From Microcoleus vaginatus HSN003 (GTDB lineage Bacteria > Cyanobacteriota > Cyanobacteriia > Cyanobacteriales > Microcoleaceae): a stretch of 64,000 bases of DNA. Both the position numbers and the translations under genes were made by a program. The notes beneath the pieces were generated by a model. The model ran no database searches and had not been told where the DNA came from. It worked only from the letters and a program-made list of their open reading frames with translations. The stretch lies in NCBI RefSeq assembly GCF_022701255.1, contig NZ_CP031705.1, positions 5,890,001 to 5,954,000 of the forward strand. Reading direction: 5' to 3'. Below, piece after piece: positions 54,293 through 63,283 of this stretch (position 1 is its first letter; every line of letters starts with the position of its first letter).

Positions 54293-57200
54293 ATGAAAAA
54301 ATCATTGTGCAACTACTTTTTCCCAATTCAAAAATCAAGTAGCGATCGCCGCGACACAGACTACCTACAAGATTCTTTGGTTGGGACGCAATTAGTCGGT
54401 GATCCGGTGATCGATATTTCCTCTTTAACAAAAGCGAGTCTGGGCGTTAAGACTCAACATAAAAAATATTTAGTTTGCATTGATCCGAGAGTAGATAATT
54501 ATCAGCATCTTGCCAGCGGAGTCAAACCGGGGACAGAGATAATTGTCCTCGATAGAATGCGGGACGGAGTAGAACAAATTACCGAGATTCTATCTAAACG
54601 CAACTTAATTACTAGCCTTCAAATAGTTGCTCACGGCGGCGAAGCTTCGCTACAACTGGGGTCAACTATACTGAAAGATGAAAACTTGCAAAAGTACGAT
54701 CGGCATTTGCAGCAGTGGCGCAATGCCTTCACGGAAAAAGCCGATATTTTATTATTAGCGTGTAAGGTTGGGGCTGGAAAATCCGGGATTGCTTTCGTGC
54801 GGAAGCTGAGAGAATTAACAGGTGCAAATATAGCGGCTTCCAACAATTTAATTGGCAGTGCAATATTAGGAGGAAACTGGCAATTAAATGTTACAGCAGG
54901 ACGAGTAAAAACCGCAATAGCCTTTGAAACAAAAACCCAGGAAACTTACAGCGCTGTCCTCATTAATTTAGTGGACGAAAGTTTTCAAGACGCACGTCTA
55001 ATCGGGCCTTGGATCTCTGGGGTTACTGGCTCGTCAGACGCTCCAGCTTTAACAGCAGGAACCGGAACCGAGAGTTTTCCGGGTTTGGACATAGACCCGG
55101 TTGGCAGCGGGGCGTTGAGATTAACTACAAGAACTTTTGACCAATCTACTTTTGTTATCTATAACAGTCAGGTTCCAGTCAACAGCGGTCTTAACATTGT
55201 CTTCGATATATTTGCCTACAATGGCACTGCACGTGATAATTTAGCAGGGCGGACAGGGGACGGCATAAGTTTCTTTTTAATTGACGGTACTGTGACGCCA
55301 ACAGTAGCTGGAGGCTATGGAGGGTCTCTCGGCTACGCCCAAAATACAGATACAAATCAGCCCGGTTTACGGGGAGGTTATTTAGGAATTGGATTGGATG
55401 AATTCGGAAATTTCTCAACTGAAACTCAAGGGCGTGTAGGCGGACTTCCGGGGGGGCGTAGAGCAGATTCGGTAACGCTTCGAGGTAGCGAAGTTACGCA
55501 ATATCAATTTTTAACTTCTACGTTTGTGCCGCAGGGAATAGATAATATTCCTGATACCGTAAATCCTCTGCCTCCAAACGGGCCAACCAACGCCATTACT
55601 AGCATTCGCGAAGAAGCCAGAAGAAGAGTTCAAGTTATTTTGCAACCCCCCACTTCTGACACGCCAAACCGTCTCAGTGTTAACTTTGATCTCAACAATA
55701 ATGGTTCGTTTGCAGATCCGGGTGAGACTATTATCGACATTGCCAATTTAGAGGAGCTAAACGGGCCAATACCGGAAACATTCAAATTTGGTTTTGCTGG
55801 TTCAACGGGAGACGCAACAAATATTCACGACGTTCGCACTTTGTCTATCCAAACTATAGAGGTGCCGCGTACTACAGCAGATGTTGCCTCAACGAAAACA
55901 GGCCCGGCCGCTGCGGCACCGGGTAGCCCCATTACTTACACAATTACCACAGTAAATAACGGCCCGAACGACGCCGAAAACGTGGTGATTGAAGATAGAT
56001 TGCCCGTCGGGGCAGTATTGAGTAGTGCCGAGGGCGGCGGCACTTTCAACCCGACAACGAGACTGGTCACCTGGCCCACTATTCCGAATTTACCTGCTGG
56101 GGCTACCACCAGGCGCACCGTAACTGTTACGAGCCCAACTACACTTGGCCCTATTACCAACAGTGTATTCAGCAGCAGCAGTACGATCGATCCCTTACCC
56201 GGTAACAACAGCGGCAGCAGCCCGGAGGCGCGAGTCACGACCACTATTACGAACGATCTTGCCGATGTAGTGACGGTCAAAAGCGGGCCCACTACTGCGG
56301 CCGCGGGTTCGACCGTCACCTACACAATTACGGCAACCAACAGTGGGCCGAGTCCGGCAGCCAATGTGGCGATCACCGACACCATTGTTCCGGGTTTAAC
56401 AGGAGTCACCGTCTCGGAGGACGGAACTTACAACGGAACTACAGGTATTGTGACTTGGCCGGCGATCACATCCCTAGCCAGCGCAGCCAGTACCAACAGA
56501 ACCGTCAGTTTCGCAGTTCCCGCCACCGGCGGCACCGTCGCCAACACTGCTAGCAGCACCTCAACGAGTTCAGACCCCAATCTCGACAACAACAATGGCA
56601 GCAGCCCCGAAGCGCAAGTCACCACCAGCATCACCGAGAGTGCCGATGTAGTGACGGTCAAAACCGGGCCCGCTACTGCGATCGCGGGTTCGACCGTCAC
56701 GTACACAATTACGGCAACCAACAGTGGGCCGAGTCCGGCAGCCAATGTGGCGATCACCGACACCATTGTTCCGGGTTTAACAGGAGTCACCGTCTCGGAG
56801 GACGGAACTTACAACGGAACTACAGGTATTGTGACTTGGCCGGCGATCACATCCCTAGCCAGCGCAGCCAGTACCAACAGAACCGTCAGTTTCGCAGTTC
56901 CCGCCACCGGCGGCACCGTCGCCAACACTGCTAGCAGCACCTCAACGAGTTCAGACCCCAATCTCGACAACAACAATGGCAGCAGCCCCGAAGCGCAAGT
57001 CACCACCAGCATCACCGAGAGTGCCGATGTAGTGACGGTCAAAACCGGGCCCGCTACTGCGATCGCGGGTTCGACCGTCACGTACACAATTACGGCAACC
57101 AACAGTGGGCCGAGTCCGGCAGCCAATGTGGCGATCACCGACACCATTGTTCCGGGTTTAACAGGAGTCACCGTCTCGGAGGACGGAACTTACAACGGAA

Positions 57201-60200
57201 CTACAGGTATTGTGACTTGGCCGGCGATCGCATCCCTAGCCAGCGCAGCCAGCACCAACAGAACCGTCAGTTTTGCAGTTCCCGCCACCGGCGGCCCCAT
57301 CGCCAACACTGCTAGCAGCACCTCAACGAGCCCTGACCCGAATCCTGCAAACAACAACGGCAGCAGCCCCGAAGCGCAAGTCACCACCAGCATCACCGAG
57401 AGTGCCGATGTAGTGACGCTCAAAAGCGGACCCGCTACTGCGATCGCGGGTTCGAGTGTCACCTACACAATTCTCACCGAAAACAGAGGGCCCAGTACCG
57501 CCACCAACATCACCCTTACAGACACCATCGTTCCCGGTTTAACGGGCGTTACAGCATCCAACGGCGGTATTTACGACCCAGCCACAGGCATTGTCAGCTT
57601 TCCGCCCATTGCCCGCTTAGCTGACGGCGTGACCGTCAGCCGGAGAGTCACATTCCCAGCCCCGGTGACCGGCACTGTCAGCAACACGGCAAGAAGTACC
57701 TCAAATACGAATGACCCGAATCCCGCCAACAATAACGGCAGCGAGCCCGGCGCAACTGTTACCACCAGCATCGCCTCTGCCCCGACTCCGACTCCGACTC
57801 CGACTCCGACTCCGACTCCCGCACCGACTCCGACTCCCGCCAACCAACCGCCGATAGCTAACAACGCCAACCTCGAAATCGCCCCCAGCAGCGCTGTGGC
57901 GATCGCAGGACTTGGAGGAACCGACCCCGACGGCTCGATCGAATCCTTCACGATCAACACCGTCCCACCAGCAAGTGAAGGGCTGATATTTTTAGGCAAT
58001 CCCGATACGGGCGGCACTATTGTCACCGCTGGTCAAATTCTGACACCTGCTGACATTGACCAATTATTTTTCCAATCGACAGCCAACTTTACCACCGCAA
58101 ATTTCACCTACAGCGCTACAGACAACCAGGGCGCTACCAGCCCCGCCAGCGCTACTGTATCGGCGTTGCTGCCGGTGCCAAACCAACCACCGATAGCTAA
58201 TAACGTCAACGTCGAGATCGCCCCCAGCAGCACTGTGGCGATCGCAGGACTTGGAGGAACCGACCCCGACGGGTCGATTGAATCCTTCACGATCAACACC
58301 GTCCCACCAGCAAATGAAGGGCTGATATTTTTAGGCGATCCCGAGACGGGCGGCACTATTGTCACCGCTGGTCAAATTCTGACACCTGCTGACATTGACC
58401 AATTATTTTTCCAATCGACAGCCAACTTTACCACCGCAAATTTTACCTACAGCGCTACAGACAACCAGGGCGCTACCAGCCCCGCCAGCGCTACTGTATC
58501 GGCGCTGCCACCATTGCCAAACCTACCGCCAGAAGCAGCCCCGGTCACTCTTGATATTGCCCCCAGCAGCACTGTGGCGATCGCAGGACTCGGAGCAACC
58601 GACCCCGACGGGTCGATCGAATCCTTCACGATCAACACCGTCCCACCAGCAAGTGAAGGGCTGATATTTTTAGGCAATCCCGATACGGGCGGCACTATTG
58701 TCACCGCTGGTCAAATTCTGACACCTGCTGACATTGACCAATTATTTTTCCAATCGACAGCCAACTTTACCAGCGCAAATTTCACCTACAGCGCTACAGA
58801 CAACCAGGGCGCTACCAGCCCCGCCAGCGCTACTTTAACTGCCATTCCCGCGCCGGAACCAACACCAACACCAGCGCCAGAACCAACACCAACACCAGCG
58901 CCGGAACCAACACCAACACCAGCGCCGGAACCAACACCAACACCCGCACCGGAACCAACACCAACACCAGCGCCGGAACCAACACCAACACCCGCACCGG
59001 AACCAACACCAACACCCGCACCGGAACCAACACCAACACCCGCACCGGAACCAACACCAACACCAGTCCCAGAACCAACACCAACACCAGCGCCGGAACC
59101 AACACCAACACCACCAACACCCGCACCGGAACCAACACCACCAACACCCGCACCGGAACCAACACCAACACCCGCACCGGAACCAACACCAACACCAGCG
59201 CCGGAACCAACACCCGGGCCAACACCAGCGCCGGAACCAGCCCCAGAACCAACCCCTATATTCAACCCAGTAGCCGAACCGGATACCAGTTGCGGTTGCG
59301 ACCCCCTACCTCAGCCCCCCAACATCACATTTACCCCCCCCCAGCCCTCGCCAATACTCAACTTCGACTCCAACGCCGCCCAACTCATCGACATCCAAAA
59401 CACCAGCATCGGAACATCCGGAAACGATTCCTTAACAGGAAACGAAACCAACCAACTGTTTCTCTCCTTTGGTGGCGACGACACAGTGTTAGGTGAAGGC
59501 GGCAGCGATATCGTTTACGGCGACCAACAGCGAGACTTCATCGCAGCAGGTAAGGACGACGACATCGTTTACGCCGGCAAAGAAACCGACGCCGTATTTG
59601 GCGGCAAACAAAACGATCGCATATCGGGCGATCGCAATTCCGACACCCTGTATGGCGATCGCGGTTCCGACACCATAGTCGGCGACAACGGCAACAACAT
59701 CGACTTGACCGACAACGACAGCGACCTGATTTTCGGCGGGTCTTCAGGCGACGCCATTGCAGGCACTCAAGGCAATGACACGATTTACTCCGGCAAAGGG
59801 CCTGACAGCGCCTATGGTGGCATCGACAACGACCTAATTTGGGGTGACAAAGGCCCGGACACCCTTTGGGGCGACAACGGAGACGACTCTTTGTTTGGTG
59901 GCCTACTCAACTCCCTAGACAGCGACCCCGACGGCTTCGATTTGCTGCTGGGAGGTGATGGCAACGACTTGATGAACGGCCAAGAACAAGACGACACCTT
60001 GCTAGGTGGCAACGGACGGGATTTGGTGTTTGCAGGCAAAGGAGGCGATCGCGTTTTCGGCGAAACTGACTCGGATACTCTCTACGGCAATCAAGGTTCC
60101 GACACCATAATCGGCGACTACGGCACTCAACAAGCCAGCACAATTGCGACATCTGAAGGCGATTTAATTTTCGGCAACGACACTGGCGATATCATCGGCG

Positions 60201-61045
60201 GTGGTAGTGGTAACGACAGCCTTTTTGCCGGCAAAGGTAACGACTTAATTTACGGCGGCAAAGATAACGATCGCATTTGGGGCGAACTCGGTTCCGACAC
60301 CATTGTCGGCGACGAGGGAGACGATTCGCTTTACGGTAGTTTGCAAAACGAGTTAGTGTTGGATGCCAACGGCCGCGACTTGCTATTTGGGGGAGATGGC
60401 AATGACTTCCTTAATGGTGGTGAGAGTTCCGACTCTCTAAGTGGGGGTTTTGGTAACGATAGCCTTCGTGGTGGCAAGGATGACGATGTAGTACAGGCAG
60501 ATGCTGGCGAGGATTTGATCTACGGCGATGATGGCAGCGATATTTTGTGTGGCGATCAGGGTAACGATACCATTTTTGGCGATCGAGGGCAAAATGAGCG
60601 AGGCGCTGTGGGTGAAGACGGTCAGCAAGACTGTATTAATGGTGGTAGTGGCGATGACCTGTTATACGGTAATGAAGGTCAAGATACTCTCAACGGTGAG
60701 GATGGTAATGACACTATTTACGGAGGGAAAGATAGCGATATTCTCAATGGGGGTGCAGGAGATGACTGGCTGTTTGGTGATGGCTCAGATGATACCTTGA
60801 TTGGGGGTAGTGGGAATGATCACTTTGTGTTAGGCGCTAATAGTGGTATGGATACAATACTCAATTTTTCCGTAGGAACTGATAAGTTTGTCCTGGCTGA
60901 GGGCTTGAGTTTTGAGGCTTTGCAAATTAACCCGACGCCGAATGCCACACTGCTGCAAGTTGCGGCGACTGGTGAGGTTTTGGCTCAGGTTTTTGGCGCT
61001 GATAATTCTCTGACTTCTCTGGATTTTCTCGCTCTTTCTCGTTAA
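54293..61045 (+). CDS. Giant secreted RTX protein, tandem paralogue of the 46578 gene
   Basis: This 2250-aa protein has the same plan as its neighbour: DUF4347 (about 65-215; His114 in VAHG, Cys157 in LACKVGAGKSG), a lectin-like domain (about 225-515; GDGISFFLIDG, GGYLGIGLDEFGNFS), five DUF11 repeats (about 525-1165), three cadherin-like repeats (about 1185-1520), a Thr-Pro-Ala-Pro-Glu-Pro spacer (about 1520-1655), RTX nonapeptides and the same C-terminal secretion-like end. The first 1500 residues are clearly diverged from the paralogue, but the last 640 are identical except one residue. Three DUF11 units are 381-bp near-perfect repeats and the cadherin-like units 339-bp near-perfect repeats. 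ATG at 54293 has AAGGAG upstream. It probably acts outside the cell as an adhesive or sheath-forming protein. Confidence 0.88.
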   Translation: MKKSLCNYFFPIQKSSSDRRDTDYLQDSLVGTQLVGDPVIDISSLTKASLGVKTQHKKYLVCIDPRVDNYQHLASGVKPGTEIIVLDRMRDGVEQITEILSKRNLITSLQIVAHGGEASLQLGSTILKDENLQKYDRHLQQWRNAFTEKADILLLACKVGAGKSGIAFVRKLRELTGANIAASNNLIGSAILGGNWQLNVTAGRVKTAIAFETKTQETYSAVLINLVDESFQDARLIGPWISGVTGSSDAPALTAGTGTESFPGLDIDPVGSGALRLTTRTFDQSTFVIYNSQVPVNSGLNIVFDIFAYNGTARDNLAGRTGDGISFFLIDGTVTPTVAGGYGGSLGYAQNTDTNQPGLRGGYLGIGLDEFGNFSTETQGRVGGLPGGRRADSVTLRGSEVTQYQFLTSTFVPQGIDNIPDTVNPLPPNGPTNAITSIREEARRRVQVILQPPTSDTPNRLSVNFDLNNNGSFADPGETIIDIANLEELNGPIPETFKFGFAGSTGDATNIHDVRTLSIQTIEVPRTTADVASTKTGPAAAAPGSPITYTITTVNNGPNDAENVVIEDRLPVGAVLSSAEGGGTFNPTTRLVTWPTIPNLPAGATTRRTVTVTSPTTLGPITNSVFSSSSTIDPLPGNNSGSSPEARVTTTITNDLADVVTVKSGPTTAAAGSTVTYTITATNSGPSPAANVAITDTIVPGLTGVTVSEDGTYNGTTGIVTWPAITSLASAASTNRTVSFAVPATGGTVANTASSTSTSSDPNLDNNNGSSPEAQVTTSITESADVVTVKTGPATAIAGSTVTYTITATNSGPSPAANVAITDTIVPGLTGVTVSEDGTYNGTTGIVTWPAITSLASAASTNRTVSFAVPATGGTVANTASSTSTSSDPNLDNNNGSSPEAQVTTSITESADVVTVKTGPATAIAGSTVTYTITATNSGPSPAANVAITDTIVPGLTGVTVSEDGTYNGTTGIVTWPAIASLASAASTNRTVSFAVPATGGPIANTASSTSTSPDPNPANNNGSSPEAQVTTSITESADVVTLKSGPATAIAGSSVTYTILTENRGPSTATNITLTDTIVPGLTGVTASNGGIYDPATGIVSFPPIARLADGVTVSRRVTFPAPVTGTVSNTARSTSNTNDPNPANNNGSEPGATVTTSIASAPTPTPTPTPTPTPAPTPTPANQPPIANNANLEIAPSSAVAIAGLGGTDPDGSIESFTINTVPPASEGLIFLGNPDTGGTIVTAGQILTPADIDQLFFQSTANFTTANFTYSATDNQGATSPASATVSALLPVPNQPPIANNVNVEIAPSSTVAIAGLGGTDPDGSIESFTINTVPPANEGLIFLGDPETGGTIVTAGQILTPADIDQLFFQSTANFTTANFTYSATDNQGATSPASATVSALPPLPNLPPEAAPVTLDIAPSSTVAIAGLGATDPDGSIESFTINTVPPASEGLIFLGNPDTGGTIVTAGQILTPADIDQLFFQSTANFTSANFTYSATDNQGATSPASATLTAIPAPEPTPTPAPEPTPTPAPEPTPTPAPEPTPTPAPEPTPTPAPEPTPTPAPEPTPTPAPEPTPTPAPEPTPTPVPEPTPTPAPEPTPTPPTPAPEPTPPTPAPEPTPTPAPEPTPTPAPEPTPGPTPAPEPAPEPTPIFNPVAEPDTSCGCDPLPQPPNITFTPPQPSPILNFDSNAAQLIDIQNTSIGTSGNDSLTGNETNQLFLSFGGDDTVLGEGGSDIVYGDQQRDFIAAGKDDDIVYAGKETDAVFGGKQNDRISGDRNSDTLYGDRGSDTIVGDNGNNIDLTDNDSDLIFGGSSGDAIAGTQGNDTIYSGKGPDSAYGGIDNDLIWGDKGPDTLWGDNGDDSLFGGLLNSLDSDPDGFDLLLGGDGNDLMNGQEQDDTLLGGNGRDLVFAGKGGDRVFGETDSDTLYGNQGSDTIIGDYGTQQASTIATSEGDLIFGNDTGDIIGGGSGNDSLFAGKGNDLIYGGKDNDRIWGELGSDTIVGDEGDDSLYGSLQNELVLDANGRDLLFGGDGNDFLNGGESSDSLSGGFGNDSLRGGKDDDVVQADAGEDLIYGDDGSDILCGDQGNDTIFGDRGQNERGAVGEDGQQDCINGGSGDDLLYGNEGQDTLNGEDGNDTIYGGKDSDILNGGAGDDWLFGDGSDDTLIGGSGNDHFVLGANSGMDTILNFSVGTDKFVLAEGLSFEALQINPTPNATLLQVAATGEVLAQVFGADNSLTSLDFLALSR
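56261..57403 (+). repeat. Three tandem 381-bp DUF11-coding repeats
   Basis: Units start at 56261, 56642 and 57023, each with GCCGATGTAGTGACGGTCAA nearby. Each encodes 127 residues including TYTITATNSGPSPAANVAIT. Units 1 and 2 differ mainly within the first 60 bases; unit 3 diverges in its last 120. A fourth, clearly older copy follows at 57404. This points to recent expansion by unequal exchange. Confidence 0.9.
57847..58848 (+). repeat. Three tandem 339-bp cadherin-like-coding repeats
   Basis: Units begin at 57847, 58186 and about 58525. Each codes 113 residues (GGTDPDGSIESFTINTVPP ... FTYSATDNQGATSPASA) and differs from the others at a few positions. The corresponding units in the upstream paralogue (50316-51300) are far less alike, so the homogenisation is specific to this gene. 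Confidence 0.9.
58845..59260 (+). repeat. Pro/Thr-rich hexapeptide-coding repeats (gene 2)
   Basis: Units coding TPTPAPEP, as in gene 1, but in a different number and order. Two CCACCAACACCCGCACC junctions occur here against one in gene 1. The identical 3' block begins inside this array. Confidence 0.88.
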
Positions 61046-61058
61046 GAACAAAGGGCAA
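59131..61058 (+). repeat. Near-identical 3' block, copy 2 (copy 1 at 51722-53649)
   Basis: This copy is described with copy 1. The 61046-61058 tail (TAAGAAC then AAAGGGCA) matches copy 1 with one difference before sequences part completely, so homology ends just downstream of the stop. Confidence 0.92.
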
Positions 61059-61107
61059 TAAACAGCGTGTAAGGTTCCATTCACCCACCACCTTACCGCT
61101 GTTTATT
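61057..61107. terminator. Bidirectional hairpin shared by convergent genes
   Basis: AATAAACAGCG (61057-61067) pairs with CGCTGTTTATT (61097-61107), and GTAAGGT (61069-61075) with ACCTTAC (61090-61096), giving an 18-bp stem with one bulged base. The right arm lies inside the last codons of the Nudix gene (stop at 61093-61095). The hairpin also starts 12 bases after the giant gene's stop. Confidence 0.75.
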
Positions 61108-61650
61108 CCAAAAATCTAATCCTAAAAAAATAGCTGCGAGGCTTCCTGCTACACAAATTTCTCGGTTTTTTATTTTTACCAAAACTTCGGCAATGGGGAC
61201 TAAAACTACTTCAATATCTTCTGTAATATCTAATTGGATTTTGCTGGCAAGCTTGACATTTTTAGCAAAGTATAGGTAGAGAGAATTGGTGTCTTTTACG
61301 GGGTTATCATATAAGGTTGCTAGTTCCAAAATTTCTTCAGCAACATATCCCGTTTCTTCGGCAAGTTCTCTGGCGGCTGCCGATTTCCCGCTCTCTTCAG
61401 CAGGATTGAAAGATCCAGCAGGCAGTTCCAGCAAAATCTCGCCTACTCCGTGCCTGTATTGGCGAACTAATACAAGTTCTTGCTGCTCTGTCGTGGCAAA
61501 TACGATGGCAATATTGGGTCGGACATTAACAAAAAAGTCGTCTATAATTTCTCCGCTTGGCAATTCTATTTCATCTTGTCTAACCTGACACCACTTGTTG
61601 TTAAGAACGAAGCGCGATCGCAATATTTTCCATTTAGTTAAATTTTTCAT
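61093..61650 (-). CDS. Nudix hydrolase (ADP-ribose pyrophosphatase-like)
   Basis: This 185-aa Nudix protein hydrolyses nucleoside diphosphates linked to another group; ADP-ribose or a nucleotide sugar is likely by family. The Nudix box is in LPAGSFNPAEESGKSAAARE followed by LAEETGY. It has the metal-binding REL-EE core intact, though the box Gly sits one residue earlier than in the consensus. Upstream strands IAIVFATTEQQELVLVRQYR and RHGVGEILLELPAG match the ADP-ribose pyrophosphatase subgroup. The gene converges with the giant secreted-protein gene and its 3' end overlaps the shared terminator hairpin. It is divergent from the AMIN gene, with 90 bases between start codons. ATG at 61650 gives a normal length. 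Confidence 0.9.
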   Translation of the reverse strand: MKNLTKWKILRSRFVLNNKWCQVRQDEIELPSGEIIDDFFVNVRPNIAIVFATTEQQELVLVRQYRHGVGEILLELPAGSFNPAEESGKSAAARELAEETGYVAEEILELATLYDNPVKDTNSLYLYFAKNVKLASKIQLDITEDIEVVLVPIAEVLVKIKNREICVAGSLAAIFLGLDFWNKQR

Positions 61651-61740
61651 ATCGCCATAATGCTAAACTTTCAGCGTCATCCGAAGGCACAATTTTCCCA
61701 TCCATAATCTATTTCACATCAAAAATTTCACCCAGCCGCC

Positions 61741-63069
61741 ATGCCATACAAAAAATTACTCACCAGATTTGGGGAAGACTTACCAAAATGGACTGTTAAT
61801 TCTCTAGCACCCGGATTGTTGGCGATCGAGTCACTGAGTCTGAGTCTAGCAGTCGTCGCCGCAGTTGCTGCAGTGCCTGCAGCACAGCAACCAGCAAATG
61901 CTTCTACAGTCACAAGTTGGCAATTCGATCCGGCGACGAATCAGCTAGAAATTACTCTCCCAGAGGGAACAACCCCCAAGTATTCTCTACTAAATCCCAG
62001 TCAGATTGCTGTTGATTTGCCCAATACTGACATCGGAGTAGATGCAACTCAGCTATACCCACAAGGCAGAGTGCGTTCTGTGGGAGTGAGTCAACTGCGG
62101 CCGGGAACGGCGAGAATTCTGGTCAATTTGGCTCCGGGAGTCGGTTTTAGCGCAGGGAAAGTTCAATTCCAAAGAAGTGGGGTAGAAAATCGCTGGGTGT
62201 TACGCCCTTCGATCGAACCGACTGCGAGTATGGAAACTCCCGAAACTCAACCCCAGCCTGCAATACAAGTACCGCCCAACCAGCAGCAGACAGATTCCAA
62301 CTCAACTGCTGCCACAGAGGTCGATCAACCTGAGCCTCCTACTTCCCTGAATCCCGCTACAAATTCTTCGCAGTCGCCAACTCCCAATGACCAAATCCGG
62401 CCGATAAAAGTGCCTTTAGTCAATGTTCGCCTTGAGGAACGCCGTGGACTACAAGCTGCTGCTCTACCCCGCCTAGAGCCTCAAATAACGGCTGCTGCTG
62501 CCCCCCAACAGCGAACGCTTACCTTTGGTGAACCGCTTCCTCGCGGCCGCTCAAGTGATCCTTTGCAGGCGCAGGCTGGGGCGAATGTCTTGTTGCCGGC
62601 GGGCACGGAACTCAGTTTGCTATACCCTGGTGCTCAGGCTTTGCGGCTGCAAGCGAAGCCCAGCCGAGAGGAAGTGCTGCTGCTGCAAGGGGGAATTCTC
62701 GACAGTGGCGGTAATACGATCGTACCTGCTAATACGCCGGTCATCGGTCGATTTGAAACGACTAACATCGGCAGTCGATTTGTAGTGGAAGCTATTAGTC
62801 TCAACGGTCGCAATATCCCTCTGGTAGCTCGCTCGCAACCCGTGGAAGGCCGCCGGGTTCAGCCTTCCGAGCGCAGTTTGTTGCGAAATACTGGTATTGG
62901 TGGCTTAGCTGTGTTCTTGCTGAGCGGCTTTTCCGGTATCGGTTTGTTGGCGGGAGCAGCCGGTGGTGTTGCTACAACTTACGTGGCGGCTCCTCAACCT
63001 GCTACGATTCAACCCGGCCAAATTTTGCAAGTTGAGTTAACGGAAGATTTCCCGCAGTTGGGTTTTTGA
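61741..63069 (+). CDS. AMIN-domain envelope protein
   Basis: The 442-aa protein has an N-terminal export signal (hydrophobic about 24-46, ending VPAAQQPANAS, a plausible signal-peptidase site). An AMIN domain follows (about 52-150; VTSWQFDPATNQLEITLPEG, QIAVDLPNT, SVGVSQLRPGTARILVNL). AMIN domains bind peptidoglycan or other periplasmic targets in amidases and secretins. No amidase or secretin catalytic part is present. The middle is Pro/Gln/Thr-rich (about 160-240). The C-terminal part (about 270-440) has beta strands and a Gly/Leu hydrophobic segment (about 382-405). It likely works at the cell wall, but the exact role is unknown. The heptamer array starts one base after its stop. Confidence 0.85.
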   Translation: MPYKKLLTRFGEDLPKWTVNSLAPGLLAIESLSLSLAVVAAVAAVPAAQQPANASTVTSWQFDPATNQLEITLPEGTTPKYSLLNPSQIAVDLPNTDIGVDATQLYPQGRVRSVGVSQLRPGTARILVNLAPGVGFSAGKVQFQRSGVENRWVLRPSIEPTASMETPETQPQPAIQVPPNQQQTDSNSTAATEVDQPEPPTSLNPATNSSQSPTPNDQIRPIKVPLVNVRLEERRGLQAAALPRLEPQITAAAAPQQRTLTFGEPLPRGRSSDPLQAQAGANVLLPAGTELSLLYPGAQALRLQAKPSREEVLLLQGGILDSGGNTIVPANTPVIGRFETTNIGSRFVVEAISLNGRNIPLVARSQPVEGRRVQPSERSLLRNTGIGGLAVFLLSGFSGIGLLAGAAGGVATTYVAAPQPATIQPGQILQVELTEDFPQLGF

Positions 63070-63070
63070 A

Positions 63071-63140
63071 GGAAGAAGGAAGAAGGAAGAGGGAAGAAGG
63101 AAGAAGGAAGAAGGAAGAAGGAAGAAGGAAGAAGGAAGAC
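63071..63140. repeat. Heptamer array, 10 units of GGAAGAA
   Basis: Ten consecutive heptamers run from 63071; eight are exactly GGAAGAA, the third is GGAAGAG and the last GGAAGAC. The array starts one base after the AMIN gene's stop codon and would lie in its 3' untranslated region. It is a purine-only strand, so it could also form unusual DNA structure. Confidence 0.93.
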
Positions 63141-63207
63141 TCTCTTCTTCCCTCGAACCTCTTCGTTCTATATTTACTTGGAGCAGTTTTCCATTCTATG
63201 AAGTAAA

Positions 63208-63238
63208 GTAGGGACTTAAGCCAAGCCTAAGTCCCTAC
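63208..63238. terminator. Hairpin between convergent AMIN and DUF3172 genes
   Basis: GTAGGGACTTA (63208-63218) pairs perfectly with TAAGTCCCTAC (63228-63238) around nine bases. Its position between two convergent stops fits a bidirectional terminator; no long T-run is present on either side. Confidence 0.6.
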
Positions 63239-63283
63239 CCCATATCTGAAATTGACTCAACTGAAAACCGCTATATCGGCGAT

